A stretch of DNA of 57,400 nucleotides from the NCBI RefSeq assembly GCF_024305245.1, contig NZ_JAMWYX010000015.1:1-57400 (forward strand), in the 5' to 3' direction. This DNA comes from Erythrobacter sp. (GTDB lineage: Bacteria > Pseudomonadota > Alphaproteobacteria > Sphingomonadales > Sphingomonadaceae). The position numbers and the translations under genes were made by a program. This document shows positions 1 to 14,400 of the stretch, piece after piece (the stretch's first letter is position 1; the number at the start of each line of letters is the position of its first letter). The notes under the pieces were generated by a model. It ran no database searches, was not told where the DNA came from, and saw nothing but the letters and a program-made list of their open reading frames with translations.

Positions 1-442
1 CCAATTACTTCAGATCATGCGGCTATGAACCAGAATGAGCGGAAAACGCTCTAAAAGTGTCCGATATGGATTTTTCGAGTCCTCTTCTGGACTCACATCT
101 ACCAGGCCCTTGCGCAATGCACAGGGGACTGGCACATAAAGGCACATACTGAGGCGACCTAAAACCGCAGAAATCCGCCGTTTTCTAGCCAGATGAGGCA
201 ATCCTCTTCTGGCACCACTCTGCCGAAAAGTCGGCGCGATGTCGCCGTTTCGGGCCGTCGGGCGGCTGGGCGCTCTCGGGTGAGGCTGCCGCTTTCTGCG
301 CCGCATGCCGCGAGGTCACGGTGTAGGTTCGCCAGTGCTTCGTGGTGCCGGTACATGGCACAGGGCAAAGCCGCATCATTTCGGGCGAGGCCTTCGCCGA
401 TCGCCCCACCTCAGCGAGACACCGCTCGGAACAGAGCGGATC
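1..442. other. Intergenic stretch with no convincing gene
   Basis: No reading frame here has a ribosome binding site, domain or composition that looks coding. The region carries an 11-nt direct repeat, TCCTCTTCTGG, at 80-90 and 202-212, each copy inside a small hairpin. The first hairpin pairs 77-82 with 89-94. The second pairs 188-198 with 203-213 with one mismatch and is followed by CACCA. The ends resemble the 3' end of a tRNA, but no tRNA body can be folded. The last part presumably contains the promoter of the MFS gene starting at 443. Confidence 0.5.
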
Positions 443-1687
443 ATGGGCTATTCACCCACCATGCTCAGTTCGATCATCCCCACTCGCAGCATGCTGCTTG
501 CCATTTTCATGCTGATGGCGGGCAATGGCGTCATGTCCACGCTGGTCAGCTTCCGACTGGAAAGCGCAGGGTTGCGGGCCGGGATCATCGGTCTTGTGGC
601 GACATCCTATTTCGCAGGTCTCACCATCGGGGCTTTGCGTGCCTCCCCGATCATCCGCCGCGTGGGGTATATCCGCACCTTTGCAGCAGCGGTATCGCTG
701 CTTTCTGCGACCACGCTTGCCTATGCGCTGTTCCAAAATGCAGGGTTCTGGGCTCTGCTGCGCTTCGTCGACGGGCTGTGCATCGCAGCCGTGTTCATTT
801 GCCTCGAAAGCTGGCTGAACGAGCGGGCGGAACCCAGCACCCGCGGCTTGGTTCTCGCGGCTTACATGATCTCGCTTTATGCCGGGCAGGCGCTCGGACA
901 ATTCCTGCTCAATCTCGATACGTTTGTCGCAGCCCCGTTCGTAGCATCGTCGCTGCTCGTTTCCCTATCGGTTCTGCCGATCGCACTCACCCGCCTGCAG
1001 GAACCGGTCGTGGCGCAGCAATCGCCGCTTACGATCCGCGGCCTTTACGCCGCATCGCCGCTGGGGGTGGCAGGGTGCGGCATGACCGGGCTGATGCTCG
1101 GCGCATTCTACGGTCTGGGCGCTGTCTATTCGCGCCGCGTGGGCCTGGAGATGTCGGAAGTGGCGCTGTTCATGAGCGCGGTGATCGCCGGAGGGGTCGC
1201 GCTCCAGTGGCCGGTCGGGTGGCTGTCCGATCGGTTCGATCGGCGCGCGGTCATCGTGGCGACGCTGCTGGGCACAACAGTGGTCTGCGGCGCGCTGGGG
1301 TGGCTTGCGCGTCCGGGCGCCATGCTCATGATCCTGGGGGCGGCGTTCGGCGGGCTGAGCTTTGCGCTCTATCCGCTCTGCGTTGCGCACACGAATGATC
1401 ACCTGAATGCCGAGCAGCGGGTGAGTGCAAGCGGCGGGCTTGTGCTGATCTATTCGGTCGGGGCAGCGGTCGGGCCGACGGCGGCTTCGGGGGTGATGAT
1501 GGCTGTCGGTGTCGGAGGATTGTTCCTGTTCATCGGCGGCTGCGCCCTGCTGGCGCTCATGTTCGCATTGTGGCGACAGTTCCGCGGCGAGCCGGTGCCG
1601 AGCGAGCTGCAACATCCCTACCAGATCCTGCCGCGCACCACGCCTGCGGCTGCCGAACTGGATCCGCTTCCGCGCGCCGCTGATTAG
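443..1687 (+). CDS. MFS transporter
   Basis: Predicted inner-membrane permease of the major facilitator superfamily, 414 residues, with about twelve hydrophobic segments. The loop GWLSDRFDRRAVI near residue 250 matches the conserved MFS loop motif GxLaDrxGrr. The first half contains a Pro-Ile-Ile-Arg-Arg segment after helix 2 typical of the same fold. The start at 443 (GYSPTML...) is chosen because the reading frame upstream is Arg-rich and unlike a membrane protein. The substrate cannot be read from sequence; YcaD-like or multidrug-type exporters are possible. The protein ends in a soluble tail of about 35 residues. It lies 75 bp upstream of a BCCT transporter on the same strand, but there is no sign that the two are functionally coupled. 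Confidence 0.85.
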   Translation: MGYSPTMLSSIIPTRSMLLAIFMLMAGNGVMSTLVSFRLESAGLRAGIIGLVATSYFAGLTIGALRASPIIRRVGYIRTFAAAVSLLSATTLAYALFQNAGFWALLRFVDGLCIAAVFICLESWLNERAEPSTRGLVLAAYMISLYAGQALGQFLLNLDTFVAAPFVASSLLVSLSVLPIALTRLQEPVVAQQSPLTIRGLYAASPLGVAGCGMTGLMLGAFYGLGAVYSRRVGLEMSEVALFMSAVIAGGVALQWPVGWLSDRFDRRAVIVATLLGTTVVCGALGWLARPGAMLMILGAAFGGLSFALYPLCVAHTNDHLNAEQRVSASGGLVLIYSVGAAVGPTAASGVMMAVGVGGLFLFIGGCALLALMFALWRQFRGEPVPSELQHPYQILPRTTPAAAELDPLPRAAD

Positions 1688-1762
1688 CGTTTCGGGTTTT
1701 TTTGAACACAGCGCCGTTCGCTGCGTTTCGTTGGGGAGATCAGAAGACAGCAGGAAGAAAAC

Positions 1763-3751
1763 TTGTCCGATCCGGTTCTGAAAGAAGCCGCGCCCTTGCG
1801 AAAAAGCGCGCGTATCGCGGTCAACCCGCCGGTCTTCTATACCTCGGCGGCGTTGATCCTGCTGTTCGCCGCTTTCGGCGCTGTGTTCGCGCAGCCGGCG
1901 GCGGTGCTGTTCGCCCGCGTGCAAGCGTTCATCGTGGCGGACTTCGGCTGGTTCTACGTTGCCGCGGTCGCCGGGTTTCTGATCTTTGTCATCTATCTGA
2001 TGTTCAGCCGCCACGGCGATGTGAAGCTCGGCCCGGACGAGAGCGAGCCCGATTACAGCTATCTTTCCTGGTTCGCGATGCTGTTCAGCGCGGGAATGGG
2101 AATCGGGCTGGTGTTCTTCGGCGTTGCCGAACCCATCCAGCACTATGCCGCTCCGCCAATCGGCGAAGGCGGCACGTTCGAGGCGGCACGTCAGGCGATG
2201 GTTCTGACCTTCCTGCACTGGGGGCTGCACGCCTGGGCGATCTACATCGTGGTCGGCCTTGCGCTGGCGTATTTCTCGTTCCGCCGCGGGCTGCCGCTGG
2301 CACCGCGTTCGCCGCTCTATCCTCTGATCGGGCGCCGCATCCATGGGCCGATCGGCCATTCGGTGGACATCTTCGCGGTTATCGGCACGATGTTCGGCGT
2401 GGCCACGTCGCTGGGCCTAGGCGTTCTGCAGGTGAATGCCGGCCTCGCCTACCTGTTCGGCGTTCCCGTTTCGGCGACGACGCAATTGCTGCTGATCGCG
2501 ATGATCACCGCCATCGCCACCCTGTCGGTGTTCCTCGGGCTGGACAAAGGGGTGAAGCGCCTGTCCGAACTCAACATCATCCTGGCGGTGCTGTTGCTCG
2601 GCTTCGTCCTGTTTGCCGGGCCGACGATCTTCCTGCTCGACGCCTATCTGCAGAATATCGGCGCCTATCTCGATTCGCTGATCCAGCGCACCTTTCGTCT
2701 TTACGCCTACGAGCCGAACCCGTGGCTCGGCGACTGGACGCTGTTCTATTGGGGATGGTGGATCGCTTGGTCGCCATTCGTCGGCATGTTCATCGCCCGG
2801 ATCTCGCGGGGCCGGACGATCCGCGAATTCATCGGCGGCGTGTTGCTGGTGCCGGTATTGTTCAGCTTCCTGTGGATGACGGTGTTCGGCAACACCGCGA
2901 TCGCGCTCGACATGAGCGGGGTCGCGCCCATTGCCGAAACTGCGCTTGCCAACCTTCCCGTCGCCCTGTTCGAGACCTTGGCCGCGCTGCCATTCGGCGC
3001 TGTGACGTCGTTCATCGCGACTCTGCTGGTGATCACGTTTTTCGTCACGTCGGCGGATTCCGGCGCTCTGGTGATGGACACGATTACATCGGGCGCGGCC
3101 GAACACCCGCCGGTGTGGCAGCGCATTTTCTGGGCTGTTTGCGCCGGCACCATTGCCGGCGTGTTGCTGATCGCCGGCGGGCTGCAGGCGCTGCAGACCG
3201 CCGCCATCGCCAGTGCCCTGCCATTTGCCGTCGTGATGATTTTCATCTGTGTCGGTCTGCTGCGGGCGTTGCAGATGGAGAGCGCCGATTCCGCCATCGA
3301 TCTTTCCAATGCCGAAACGGCCGCCACCGATCCCGAACTCAGCTGGCAGCAGCGGCTGATATCGCTGATGCATCACTTCAGCGCCGACGAAATCGCAAGT
3401 TACATCGGTTCGACCGCTCGCCCGGCGCTGGATGCAGTCGCCGATCAGATGCGCGAGAGCGGCTTTTCACCGCACTTGTCGGAGGAAGAAGGCCGGCTCG
3501 ACCTGCGCATCCCGCACGGCGAACGGGGCGATTTCCAGTACACGCTGCGGTCGCGAAGCTTCCTGTCGCCCAGTTTTATCTGGCTCGAGCGGCCCCAATC
3601 ATCGGGTGCGGAACAGCGCCACTTCCGGGTGATGGCGCATAGTTCGGAGGGCGACCAGCCGCACGACGTTACCGGCTTCACGCAAGACCAGCTGATCAAC
3701 GATCTGCTCAACCGCTACGCGCGCTTCCGCCATACGCGCAGGATGCGATGA
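1763..3751 (+). CDS. BCCT family (betaine/carnitine/choline) transporter
   Basis: Predicted inner-membrane osmolyte transporter of 662 residues. The family signature is clear: a Gly-rich GMGIGLVFFGVAEPI stretch in the region that lines the substrate and cation site, and a Trp-rich FYWGWWIAWSPFVGMFIARIS segment in the second half. About twelve membrane helices occupy residues 25-500. A hydrophilic C-terminal domain of about 150 residues follows, longer than minimal BCCT proteins and similar in layout to BetT-like members whose tail senses osmotic state. The start is TTG at 1763, supported by AGGAAG six bases upstream. The stop overlaps the next start (ATGA), so the three genes 1763-4502 probably form one operon. 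Betaine or choline is the likely substrate, by family inference only. Confidence 0.9.
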   Translation: MSDPVLKEAAPLRKSARIAVNPPVFYTSAALILLFAAFGAVFAQPAAVLFARVQAFIVADFGWFYVAAVAGFLIFVIYLMFSRHGDVKLGPDESEPDYSYLSWFAMLFSAGMGIGLVFFGVAEPIQHYAAPPIGEGGTFEAARQAMVLTFLHWGLHAWAIYIVVGLALAYFSFRRGLPLAPRSPLYPLIGRRIHGPIGHSVDIFAVIGTMFGVATSLGLGVLQVNAGLAYLFGVPVSATTQLLLIAMITAIATLSVFLGLDKGVKRLSELNIILAVLLLGFVLFAGPTIFLLDAYLQNIGAYLDSLIQRTFRLYAYEPNPWLGDWTLFYWGWWIAWSPFVGMFIARISRGRTIREFIGGVLLVPVLFSFLWMTVFGNTAIALDMSGVAPIAETALANLPVALFETLAALPFGAVTSFIATLLVITFFVTSADSGALVMDTITSGAAEHPPVWQRIFWAVCAGTIAGVLLIAGGLQALQTAAIASALPFAVVMIFICVGLLRALQMESADSAIDLSNAETAATDPELSWQQRLISLMHHFSADEIASYIGSTARPALDAVADQMRESGFSPHLSEEEGRLDLRIPHGERGDFQYTLRSRSFLSPSFIWLERPQSSGAEQRHFRVMAHSSEGDQPHDVTGFTQDQLINDLLNRYARFRHTRRMR

Positions 3752-4275
3752 ACATGGCGAAGGTTGACGATCAACATCTGGAACACGCCCGGCAGATGTT
3801 CTTTGCCGAAAAGTCGCGGCGGGAGGCGATCCGGGGCAGCCTCAGCACGCCGGTCGCGGCCCTTTCCTTCGCGGTGTACGCTCTTGGCACGCTGAGCGTT
3901 GAGATCGACGTTGCCCGACTGGGGCATATCTCGACCTTGGCTGTCCTTTGCCTCGCCACTTGCTCGGTGGCGGCGCTGGCTGCCTCGGCTTATCAGGTGC
4001 TGCTGTCAGAGTGGCTGTTCGTCTATCATGAGCCTCCGCGGCTGCCCGATCTTGCCGCCGGGGGCGGAGCGCGCGGTGGTAATGACGGTGCGGATGACAG
4101 TGAGAGAACGAGGGGCGTTCTCGCGGCAAGCTATGCCGTGGCCTATGAAGAGCTGCTGAAGGGCAATGCGATCAGCGCGATCCGCCGGACATGGGCGCTC
4201 CGGTTGATCCTGCTCGCTCTCCTTCTGCAAGCAATCGCCTTGCTGATCCTGCCTTTCCATCGCGGAGGGTTTTAG
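3748..4275 (+). CDS. Small membrane protein of unknown function
   Basis: A 175-residue protein whose start overlaps the stop of the BCCT transporter by four bases, implying translational coupling. It has a charged N-terminus, two hydrophobic segments around residues 30-50 and 65-90, a Gly/Asp-rich acidic loop around 110-125 and a final hydrophobic segment at about 150-170. I do not recognise a family. The coupling suggests a function connected to the transporter or to osmotic response, but that is inference. Confidence 0.7.
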   Translation: MNMAKVDDQHLEHARQMFFAEKSRREAIRGSLSTPVAALSFAVYALGTLSVEIDVARLGHISTLAVLCLATCSVAALAASAYQVLLSEWLFVYHEPPRLPDLAAGGGARGGNDGADDSERTRGVLAASYAVAYEELLKGNAISAIRRTWALRLILLALLLQAIALLILPFHRGGF

Positions 4276-4277
4276 CG

Positions 4278-4502
4278 ATGTCACTTTTGGACAAGCTTTT
4301 TACCAGGCGCCGCGGCGTTCCCCGCTTTTCGGCGCTCCCCCAGCGCACCCGTCAGCGGCTTGCGGCGGCCTGCCGTGATCTGACCCGGACCGAGAACGAG
4401 ATGGCGGACAAGCTCGGCCTCGATACGCCGCCGCGACTGATGCTGGTGGACGAAGAAGAAGCCGTCATCCTTCTGAAGACGGATCGGGAGTGCACTGACT
4501 GA
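4278..4502 (+). CDS. Small hypothetical protein
   Basis: A 74-residue soluble protein starting two bases after the preceding stop, so probably the third gene of the BCCT operon. It begins SLLDKLFTRRRG, is strongly basic in the first half and acidic towards the end (DEEEAV). No domain is recognised. It ends seven bases before the convergent gltX stop. It is short enough to be doubted, but spacing and codon use agree with a real gene. Confidence 0.6.
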   Translation: MSLLDKLFTRRRGVPRFSALPQRTRQRLAAACRDLTRTENEMADKLGLDTPPRLMLVDEEEAVILLKTDRECTD

Positions 4503-4509
4503 CCCGGTA

Positions 4510-5874
4510 CTATTGACCCGCCGCCCGCTCCAGCCGCGCACGGGCTTCGCTTTCACCGATCAGGGGGAGCAATTCGCCCATGTCCGGGCCATGGTCCATG
4601 CCTGTGAGAGCCTGCCGTAGCGGGAGAAACAGGCCCCTGCCCTTGCGGTCGGTGGAACTCTTCAGCGCCGCAGTCAGACCGCCCCACGGATCGCTTCCCC
4701 ATTCAAGCGTCGCAGCGGCAGCGGCGAGATAGCCACGGTCTTCGTCCGAAAGTTCGGGTTGCTCGATCGGGCCGGTCACCAGCCGCCACCACTCGGCGGC
4801 CTCATCGACATGGGCAAGGTTGGGACGGATCGCGTGCCAGCCAGCCTCGTCCATGCCGTGGGGCAAACGCGCTCTCACCGCTTCGAAATCCAGTTGATGG
4901 ACGATCGCGGCGTTGAGGCGCTCAAGGTCTTCCTCATCGAACTTGGCGGGCGCGCGGCCGAAGGTCGAAAGATCGAAGCCGGCAATCAGCGCCGCGCGAT
5001 CCGCGATCGGTTCGACCGGCAGCGATGTGCCGAGCCGGGCCAGCAGGGCGACCACAGCCTCGGGCTCGATCCCGCGCTCGCGCAAGGCATCGCTGCTGAG
5101 CGAACCGAGCCGCTTCGACAGCTTCCCCTCGCGCCCGACCAGCAGTGCTTCATGGGCAAAGGAGGGCACCTTTTTTGCTGCACTTTCTGCCGCAGCAAAG
5201 CCTGCAGCAAAAAGTGCAGTAAAGATCTGAATTTGCACCGCTGTGTTGGAAACGTGATCCTCGCCGCGCAGCACCTGCGTGGTGCCCATATCAATGTCGT
5301 CGACCGCACTCGGCATCATGTAGAGCCATGAACCATCGGCGCGGCGGATGACCGGATCGGAAAGCTGCGCAGCGTCGAATTTCTGCGGCCCGCGAACGCC
5401 GTCCTCCCACGTGATCGGCTCTTCATGGTCGAGCAGGAAGCGCCAGTGCGCTGGCGTGCCTTCCGCCTCCTTCCCGGCGCGTTCGGCTTCCGTCAGGCCC
5501 AGCGCAGCGCGGTCATAGATCGGCGGCAATCCCCGGCCGAGCGCAATCTTGCGCTTGATCTCCAGCTCCTGCGCGCTTTCGTAACAGGGGTATATCCGGC
5601 CAGCGTCCTTGAGCCGCGCGAAAGCATCCTCGTAGCGCTCCAGCCGATGTGACTGGCGTTCCTCGCGATCCCAATCGAGGCCGAGCCAGGTGAGGTCAGC
5701 CTTGATTGCGTCGACATATTCCTCGCGGCTGCGGGCCGCATCGGTATCGTCGATGCGCAGGATGAAGCTGCCTCCGGCCTTGCGCGCCAACATCCAGTTG
5801 TGCAGCGCAGTGCGGATATTGCCGACATGCAGGCGGCCGGTGGGCGACGGGGCGAAACGGGTGATGGTGCTCAT
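4510..5874 (-). CDS. gltX: Glutamyl-tRNA synthetase (GluRS)
   Basis: Class I aminoacyl-tRNA synthetase of 454 residues that charges tRNA-Glu, and in many alphaproteobacteria one of two GltX paralogues. The N-terminus carries the HIGH-type motif in PSPTGRLHVGNIRTAL, and KLSKRLGS is the KMSKS-type ATP-binding motif near residue 255. The length is slightly below the usual 465-490. Just before the KLSKR region, at about residues 219-234, lies an Ala/Lys-rich segment (AAGFAAAESAAKK) encoded by nested inverted repeats at 5174-5219. I recall no equivalent in homologues. Transcribed toward the unknown gene at 4502, with which it converges. A non-discriminating GluRS acting also on tRNA-Gln is possible and cannot be excluded here. 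Confidence 0.95.
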   Translation of the reverse strand: MSTITRFAPSPTGRLHVGNIRTALHNWMLARKAGGSFILRIDDTDAARSREEYVDAIKADLTWLGLDWDREERQSHRLERYEDAFARLKDAGRIYPCYESAQELEIKRKIALGRGLPPIYDRAALGLTEAERAGKEAEGTPAHWRFLLDHEEPITWEDGVRGPQKFDAAQLSDPVIRRADGSWLYMMPSAVDDIDMGTTQVLRGEDHVSNTAVQIQIFTALFAAGFAAAESAAKKVPSFAHEALLVGREGKLSKRLGSLSSDALRERGIEPEAVVALLARLGTSLPVEPIADRAALIAGFDLSTFGRAPAKFDEEDLERLNAAIVHQLDFEAVRARLPHGMDEAGWHAIRPNLAHVDEAAEWWRLVTGPIEQPELSDEDRGYLAAAAATLEWGSDPWGGLTAALKSSTDRKGRGLFLPLRQALTGMDHGPDMGELLPLIGESEARARLERAAGQ

Positions 5875-5901
5875 GGCTCGCCCGTTAGCGCGGCTTGAGC
5901 A

Positions 5902-6357
5902 CTATTGCGAGTAGAGCGTGACGGATCGGCCACCGCCCGCCAATTCGATCCCGTTCGAGGGCGTGCGCTGCGCCTCGCTGACAGCATCAATCACCGCAGC
6001 GAGATCGAAGACGACGCGGGGAGAGCTCGTGCGTGCAAGACAATCGGGCGCGGGCGAAACAACGCGGGTTGTTGCGAGGGCGCTCCCTTCGAGCGCGTAA
6101 TCCCACGCAAATCCGCCGCAGGCTGCATCGAAGATGATGCGGCTGTCTGTGACCGTCAGGGCAAGGCCGATAGGCGCATCGATCGGCGCGCCGTCAATTC
6201 CGGCGACGCGATATTCGCCGACAAGGCTGACGACCGGCGTGACGACGGGAGAACCCGCAGGTGGATTGTTCGGCGCGGTATCGGGCGCAGTCGAAATTTC
6301 GCGGTTGGGGCCGCAGGCGAGCAGTGCGAGGCAGGCGAGAGGAATGAGCTTCTTCAT
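5902..6357 (-). CDS. Putative META/HslJ-like lipoprotein
   Basis: A 151-residue protein with a lipoprotein signal: a KK start, a hydrophobic run and the lipobox LLAC, giving the acylated Cys near residue 15. A Pro/Thr-rich linker of about 25 residues follows. The domain starting at GEYRVAGIDG resembles META domains, where a G-x-Y/W-x-v-xx-IDG strand is followed by an ACGG-type turn (AACGGFAW). Such proteins sit in the envelope and often answer stress, but the specific role is unknown. It lies 27 bp upstream of gltX on the same strand. The family call is from motif memory only. Confidence 0.65.
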   Translation of the reverse strand: MKKLIPLACLALLACGPNREISTAPDTAPNNPPAGSPVVTPVVSLVGEYRVAGIDGAPIDAPIGLALTVTDSRIIFDAACGGFAWDYALEGSALATTRVVSPAPDCLARTSSPRVVFDLAAVIDAVSEAQRTPSNGIELAGGGRSVTLYSQ

Positions 6358-6398
6358 GTATACCGCCTACCATCACTTCGGCGGCGTGCGAGCCGAAA

Positions 6399-6839
6399 TC
6401 AGACGGCCCGCAGTTCAGCCGCGGCGAGCGCCAGCGCCCCTTCCCACAGGCGGTGCAGCCGGTCGTTGCGGATCAGACCGGTAAGCGCAGCTTCGAAGCC
6501 GATCCGGTCCGCAGCGGCAGCGGCGTCGACAAATGCGCCGATAGTCGCTTCGTCGTGGCTCATCAGACGGCAGCAAAAGCGCGAGACATGAATGTTTTCC
6601 GGCCAGTTCGCGGAGATGGTCTGCGCCAGGATCAGCGATTTGGCGGCGACGTCGACGCTTCCGAGTCTGACTGCCAGTTCGGGCACGGGGTCACGCCCCA
6701 TCCGTTCATGCAGCGCGATCAGCCGCAGAGCATGGATGAAACGCCCCGCGATCGGACCCAACTGCTCGATGCGCGGCGGAGCGGCCAGCGCGGCAACGAT
6801 ATCGCGGGCCTTGGCGGAGGACGGGAGCTGCCGGGACAT
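6399..6839 (-). CDS. Conserved hypothetical protein
   Basis: A 146-residue soluble, mostly helical, Ala-rich protein. I do not recognise a domain. It contains two cysteines in RFCCRLMSHDEATIG and ends in an amphipathic Ala/Glu-rich helix. It sits downstream of rpoC on the same strand, beyond an intrinsic terminator, so it is likely transcribed separately. Confidence 0.6.
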   Translation of the reverse strand: MSRQLPSSAKARDIVAALAAPPRIEQLGPIAGRFIHALRLIALHERMGRDPVPELAVRLGSVDVAAKSLILAQTISANWPENIHVSRFCCRLMSHDEATIGAFVDAAAAADRIGFEAALTGLIRNDRLHRLWEGALALAAAELRAV

Positions 6840-6950
6840 GAAACCTCGCTGATGTTGGGCGCCGATGGGACGGACATCGGGCTAGGCTTTATGCGAGTGA
6901 TTTGCAATAGCGGATTTACTGCAGCCGGAGGGGCACGCGAACCGGCCAAA

Positions 6951-6990
6951 GGAAACCCCGCCGGAACCGAAGCTCCGACGGGGTCTCTCA
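6951..6990 (-). terminator. Intrinsic terminator of the rpoBC operon
   Basis: On the minus strand the arms ACCCCG and CGGGGT (6955-6960 with 6979-6984) plus an inner pairing of CGGAG with the CCG-rich opposite strand form a GC-rich hairpin. A short TTTCC run follows it in the minus direction. It lies 28-68 bp past the rpoC stop. Confidence 0.7.
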
Positions 6991-7018
6991 TTGCGTCACG
7001 CGGGTGCGCGAGAGGGGT

Positions 7019-11320
<4,302 letters not shown>

Positions 11321-11402
11321 GACTTGCTTCCCGCTGATGGGATGAATTCAGATGGGCGAGGGGTGCGGGAGCCGGAAACTTACGTCCCGGCCCGCCGCGC
11401 CT

Positions 11403-14400
11403 CTATTCCGCTGCGATCGCGCTGTAATCGGTCTGGTCGCCGTCATCCTCGTCGAGGATCGACTTCAATTCGACGTTCAGACCCAGCGAGCGCATTTCCT
11501 TGACGAGCACGTTGAAGCTCTCAGGGATACCGGCCTCGAAGGTATCGTCACCCTTGACGATCGCTTCGTAGACCTTGGTGCGGCCGACCACGTCATCGGA
11601 CTTCACCGTCAGCATTTCCTGCAAAGTGTAGGCCGCGCCGTAAGCCTGCAGCGCCCAGACTTCCATTTCGCCGAAACGCTGTCCACCGAACTGCGCCTTA
11701 CCGCCCAGCGGCTGCTGGGTGACGAGGCTGTACGGCCCGATCGAACGCGCGTGGATCTTGTCGTCGACCAAGTGGTGCAGCTTGAGCATGTAGATGATGC
11801 CCACGGTGACCTTGCGGTCGAACGCCTCGCCAGTGCGGCCGTCATACAGCGTGGACTGACCTGAGGAGTCGATCCCTGCCTTGATCAGCATTTCCGACAC
11901 GTCCGGCTCGCGCGCACCGTCGAACACCGGGGTCCCCATCGGAACGCCTGCTTCGAGGTTGCCCGCCAGTTCGACGATATCGGCCGTGGTGCGGCTGTCG
12001 AGATCCTCGAAATACTGCTCGCCGTAGATGTCCTTGAGACGATCCACGACCGCAGCCGGCGGCGGAACATTGGCGTAATCTTCGGCAGCGTTCGGATTGG
12101 CGGCATGCCATTCCTCCAGCTTTGCCTTGATCTCGTGGCCCAATGCACGTGCCGCAAAGCCGAGGTGCGTTTCGAAGATCTGCCCGACGTTCATGCGCGA
12201 CGGCACGCCCAGCGGGTTGAGCACCAGATCGACCGGTGTCCCGTCTTCGAGGAACGGCATGTCCTCGGCCGGCAGGATGCGGCTGATCACGCCCTTGTTC
12301 CCGTGACGGCCGGCCATCTTGTCGCCCGGCTGCAGCTTGCGCTTCACCGCGACGAACACCTTGACCATCTTGAGCACGCCCGGGGCGAGTTCATCGCCGC
12401 GTTCCAGCTTTTCCTTGCGGTCCGCGAACTTGGCATCGATCACCGCTACGGCTTCGTCGTACTGGGTCTTCACCGCTTCGATCTGTGTCTGACGATTGTC
12501 ATCGGCGACCGCGAACTTGAACCATTCGTGACGTTCGATTTCCTCGAGCATTTCCTCGGTGATCTCGACGCCCTTCTTCGAACCCTTCGGGGCAGCCGAT
12601 GCGGTCTGGCCGATCAGCATGTCACGCAGGCGGTTGTAGGTCGCACGGTTGAGGATGGCACGTTCGTCGGCGGCATCCTTGCGGAGGCGTTCGATTTCCT
12701 CGTTCTGGATCGCACGGGTACGGTCGTCGATCTCGATCCCGTGGCGGTTGAACACCCGGACTTCGACGATGGTGCCCGCAACGCCCGGCGGCAGCCGCAG
12801 CGAGGTGTCACGCACATCCGAAGCCTTTTCACCGAAGATCGCGCGCAGCAGCTTTTCTTCCGGGGTCATCGGGCTTTCACCCTTGGGCGTGATCTTGCCC
12901 ACGAGGATATCACCGGGGTGCACTTCTGCGCCGATATAGACGATGCCCGCTTCGTCGAGGTTGCGCAGCGCTTCCTCGCCGACATTGGGAATGTCGCGGG
13001 TGATGTCTTCCGGCCCGAGCTTGGTGTCGCGCGCCATGACTTCGAATTCCTCGATGTGGATCGAGGTGAAGACGTCGTCCTTCACAATACGTTCGCTGAT
13101 CAGGATCGAGTCTTCGTAGTTGTAGCCATTCCACGGCATGAACGCGACGAGGCTGTTCTTGCCGAGCGCCAACTCGCCGAGATCGGTCGAGGGGCCATCG
13201 GCAATGATGTCGCCCTGTTCGATCACGTCGCCCACCTTCACCAGCGGACGCTGGTTGATGCAGGTGTTCTGGTTGGAGCGCTGGAACTTCTGCAGCGTGT
13301 AGATGTCCACCCCGGACTGGCCGGGTTCGACATCGCCGATCGCGCGGATCACGATACGGGTGGCGTCCACCTGATCGACGATCCCGCCGCGACGGGCGGC
13401 AATCGCCGCGCCGCTATCACGCGCCACGGTTTCTTCCATCCCGGTGCCGACCCAAGGCGCTTCTGCCTTGACCAGCGGCACGGCCTGGCGCTGCATGTTC
13501 GATCCCATCAACGCGCGGTTGGCGTCATCGTTTTCCAGGAACGGAATCAGCGAGGCGGCGACCGAAACCAGCTGCTTGGGCGAAACGTCCATCAGCGTCA
13601 CGTGTTCACGCGGCGCCATCAGGTTGTCACCGTTGTGGCGGGCCGAAACCAGTTCCTCGACGAAGCTGCCGTCTTCGTTCAGCTCGGCCGAAGCCTGCGC
13701 GACGGTGTGCTTCTGCTCTTCCATTGCGGAAAGGTAGATCACGTCGGTCGTCACGTTGCCGTCCACCACCTTGCGGTAGGGGGTTTCGATGAAGCCGTAC
13801 TTGTTGACCCGGCTGAAGCTCGCCAGCGAGTTGATCAGACCGATGTTCGGGCCTTCCGGCGTTTCGATCGGGCAGATGCGGCCATAATGGGTCGGGTGAA
13901 CGTCGCGCACTTCGAAGCCTGCGCGCTCACGCGTCAGACCACCCGGGCCCAAGGCCGAAACGCGGCGCTTGTGGGTGACTTCCGAGAGCGGGTTGGTCTG
14001 GTCCATAAACTGCGACAGCTGCGAGGAGCCGAAGAATTCGCGCACCGCAGCCACAGCCGGCTTGGCGTTGATCAGATCGTTCGGCATCACGGTCGAAACA
14101 TCGACCGACGACATGCGCTCCTTCACGGCGCGCTCCATGCGCAGCAGGCCGACGCGGTACTGGTTTTCCAGCAGCTCGCCCACCGAACGCACGCGGCGGT
14201 TGCCGAGGTTGTCGATATCGTCGACTTCGCCCTTGCCATCCTTCAGGCCGACCAGTTCCTTGACCACGGCGAGGATATCTTCCTTGCGCAAAGTGGTCAC
14301 GGTGTCTTCGGCATCGAGGCCGAGACGCATATTCAGCTTCACGCGGCCCACGGCCGAAAGGTCATAGCGTTCGGCATCGAAGAACAGGCCTTCGAACAGC

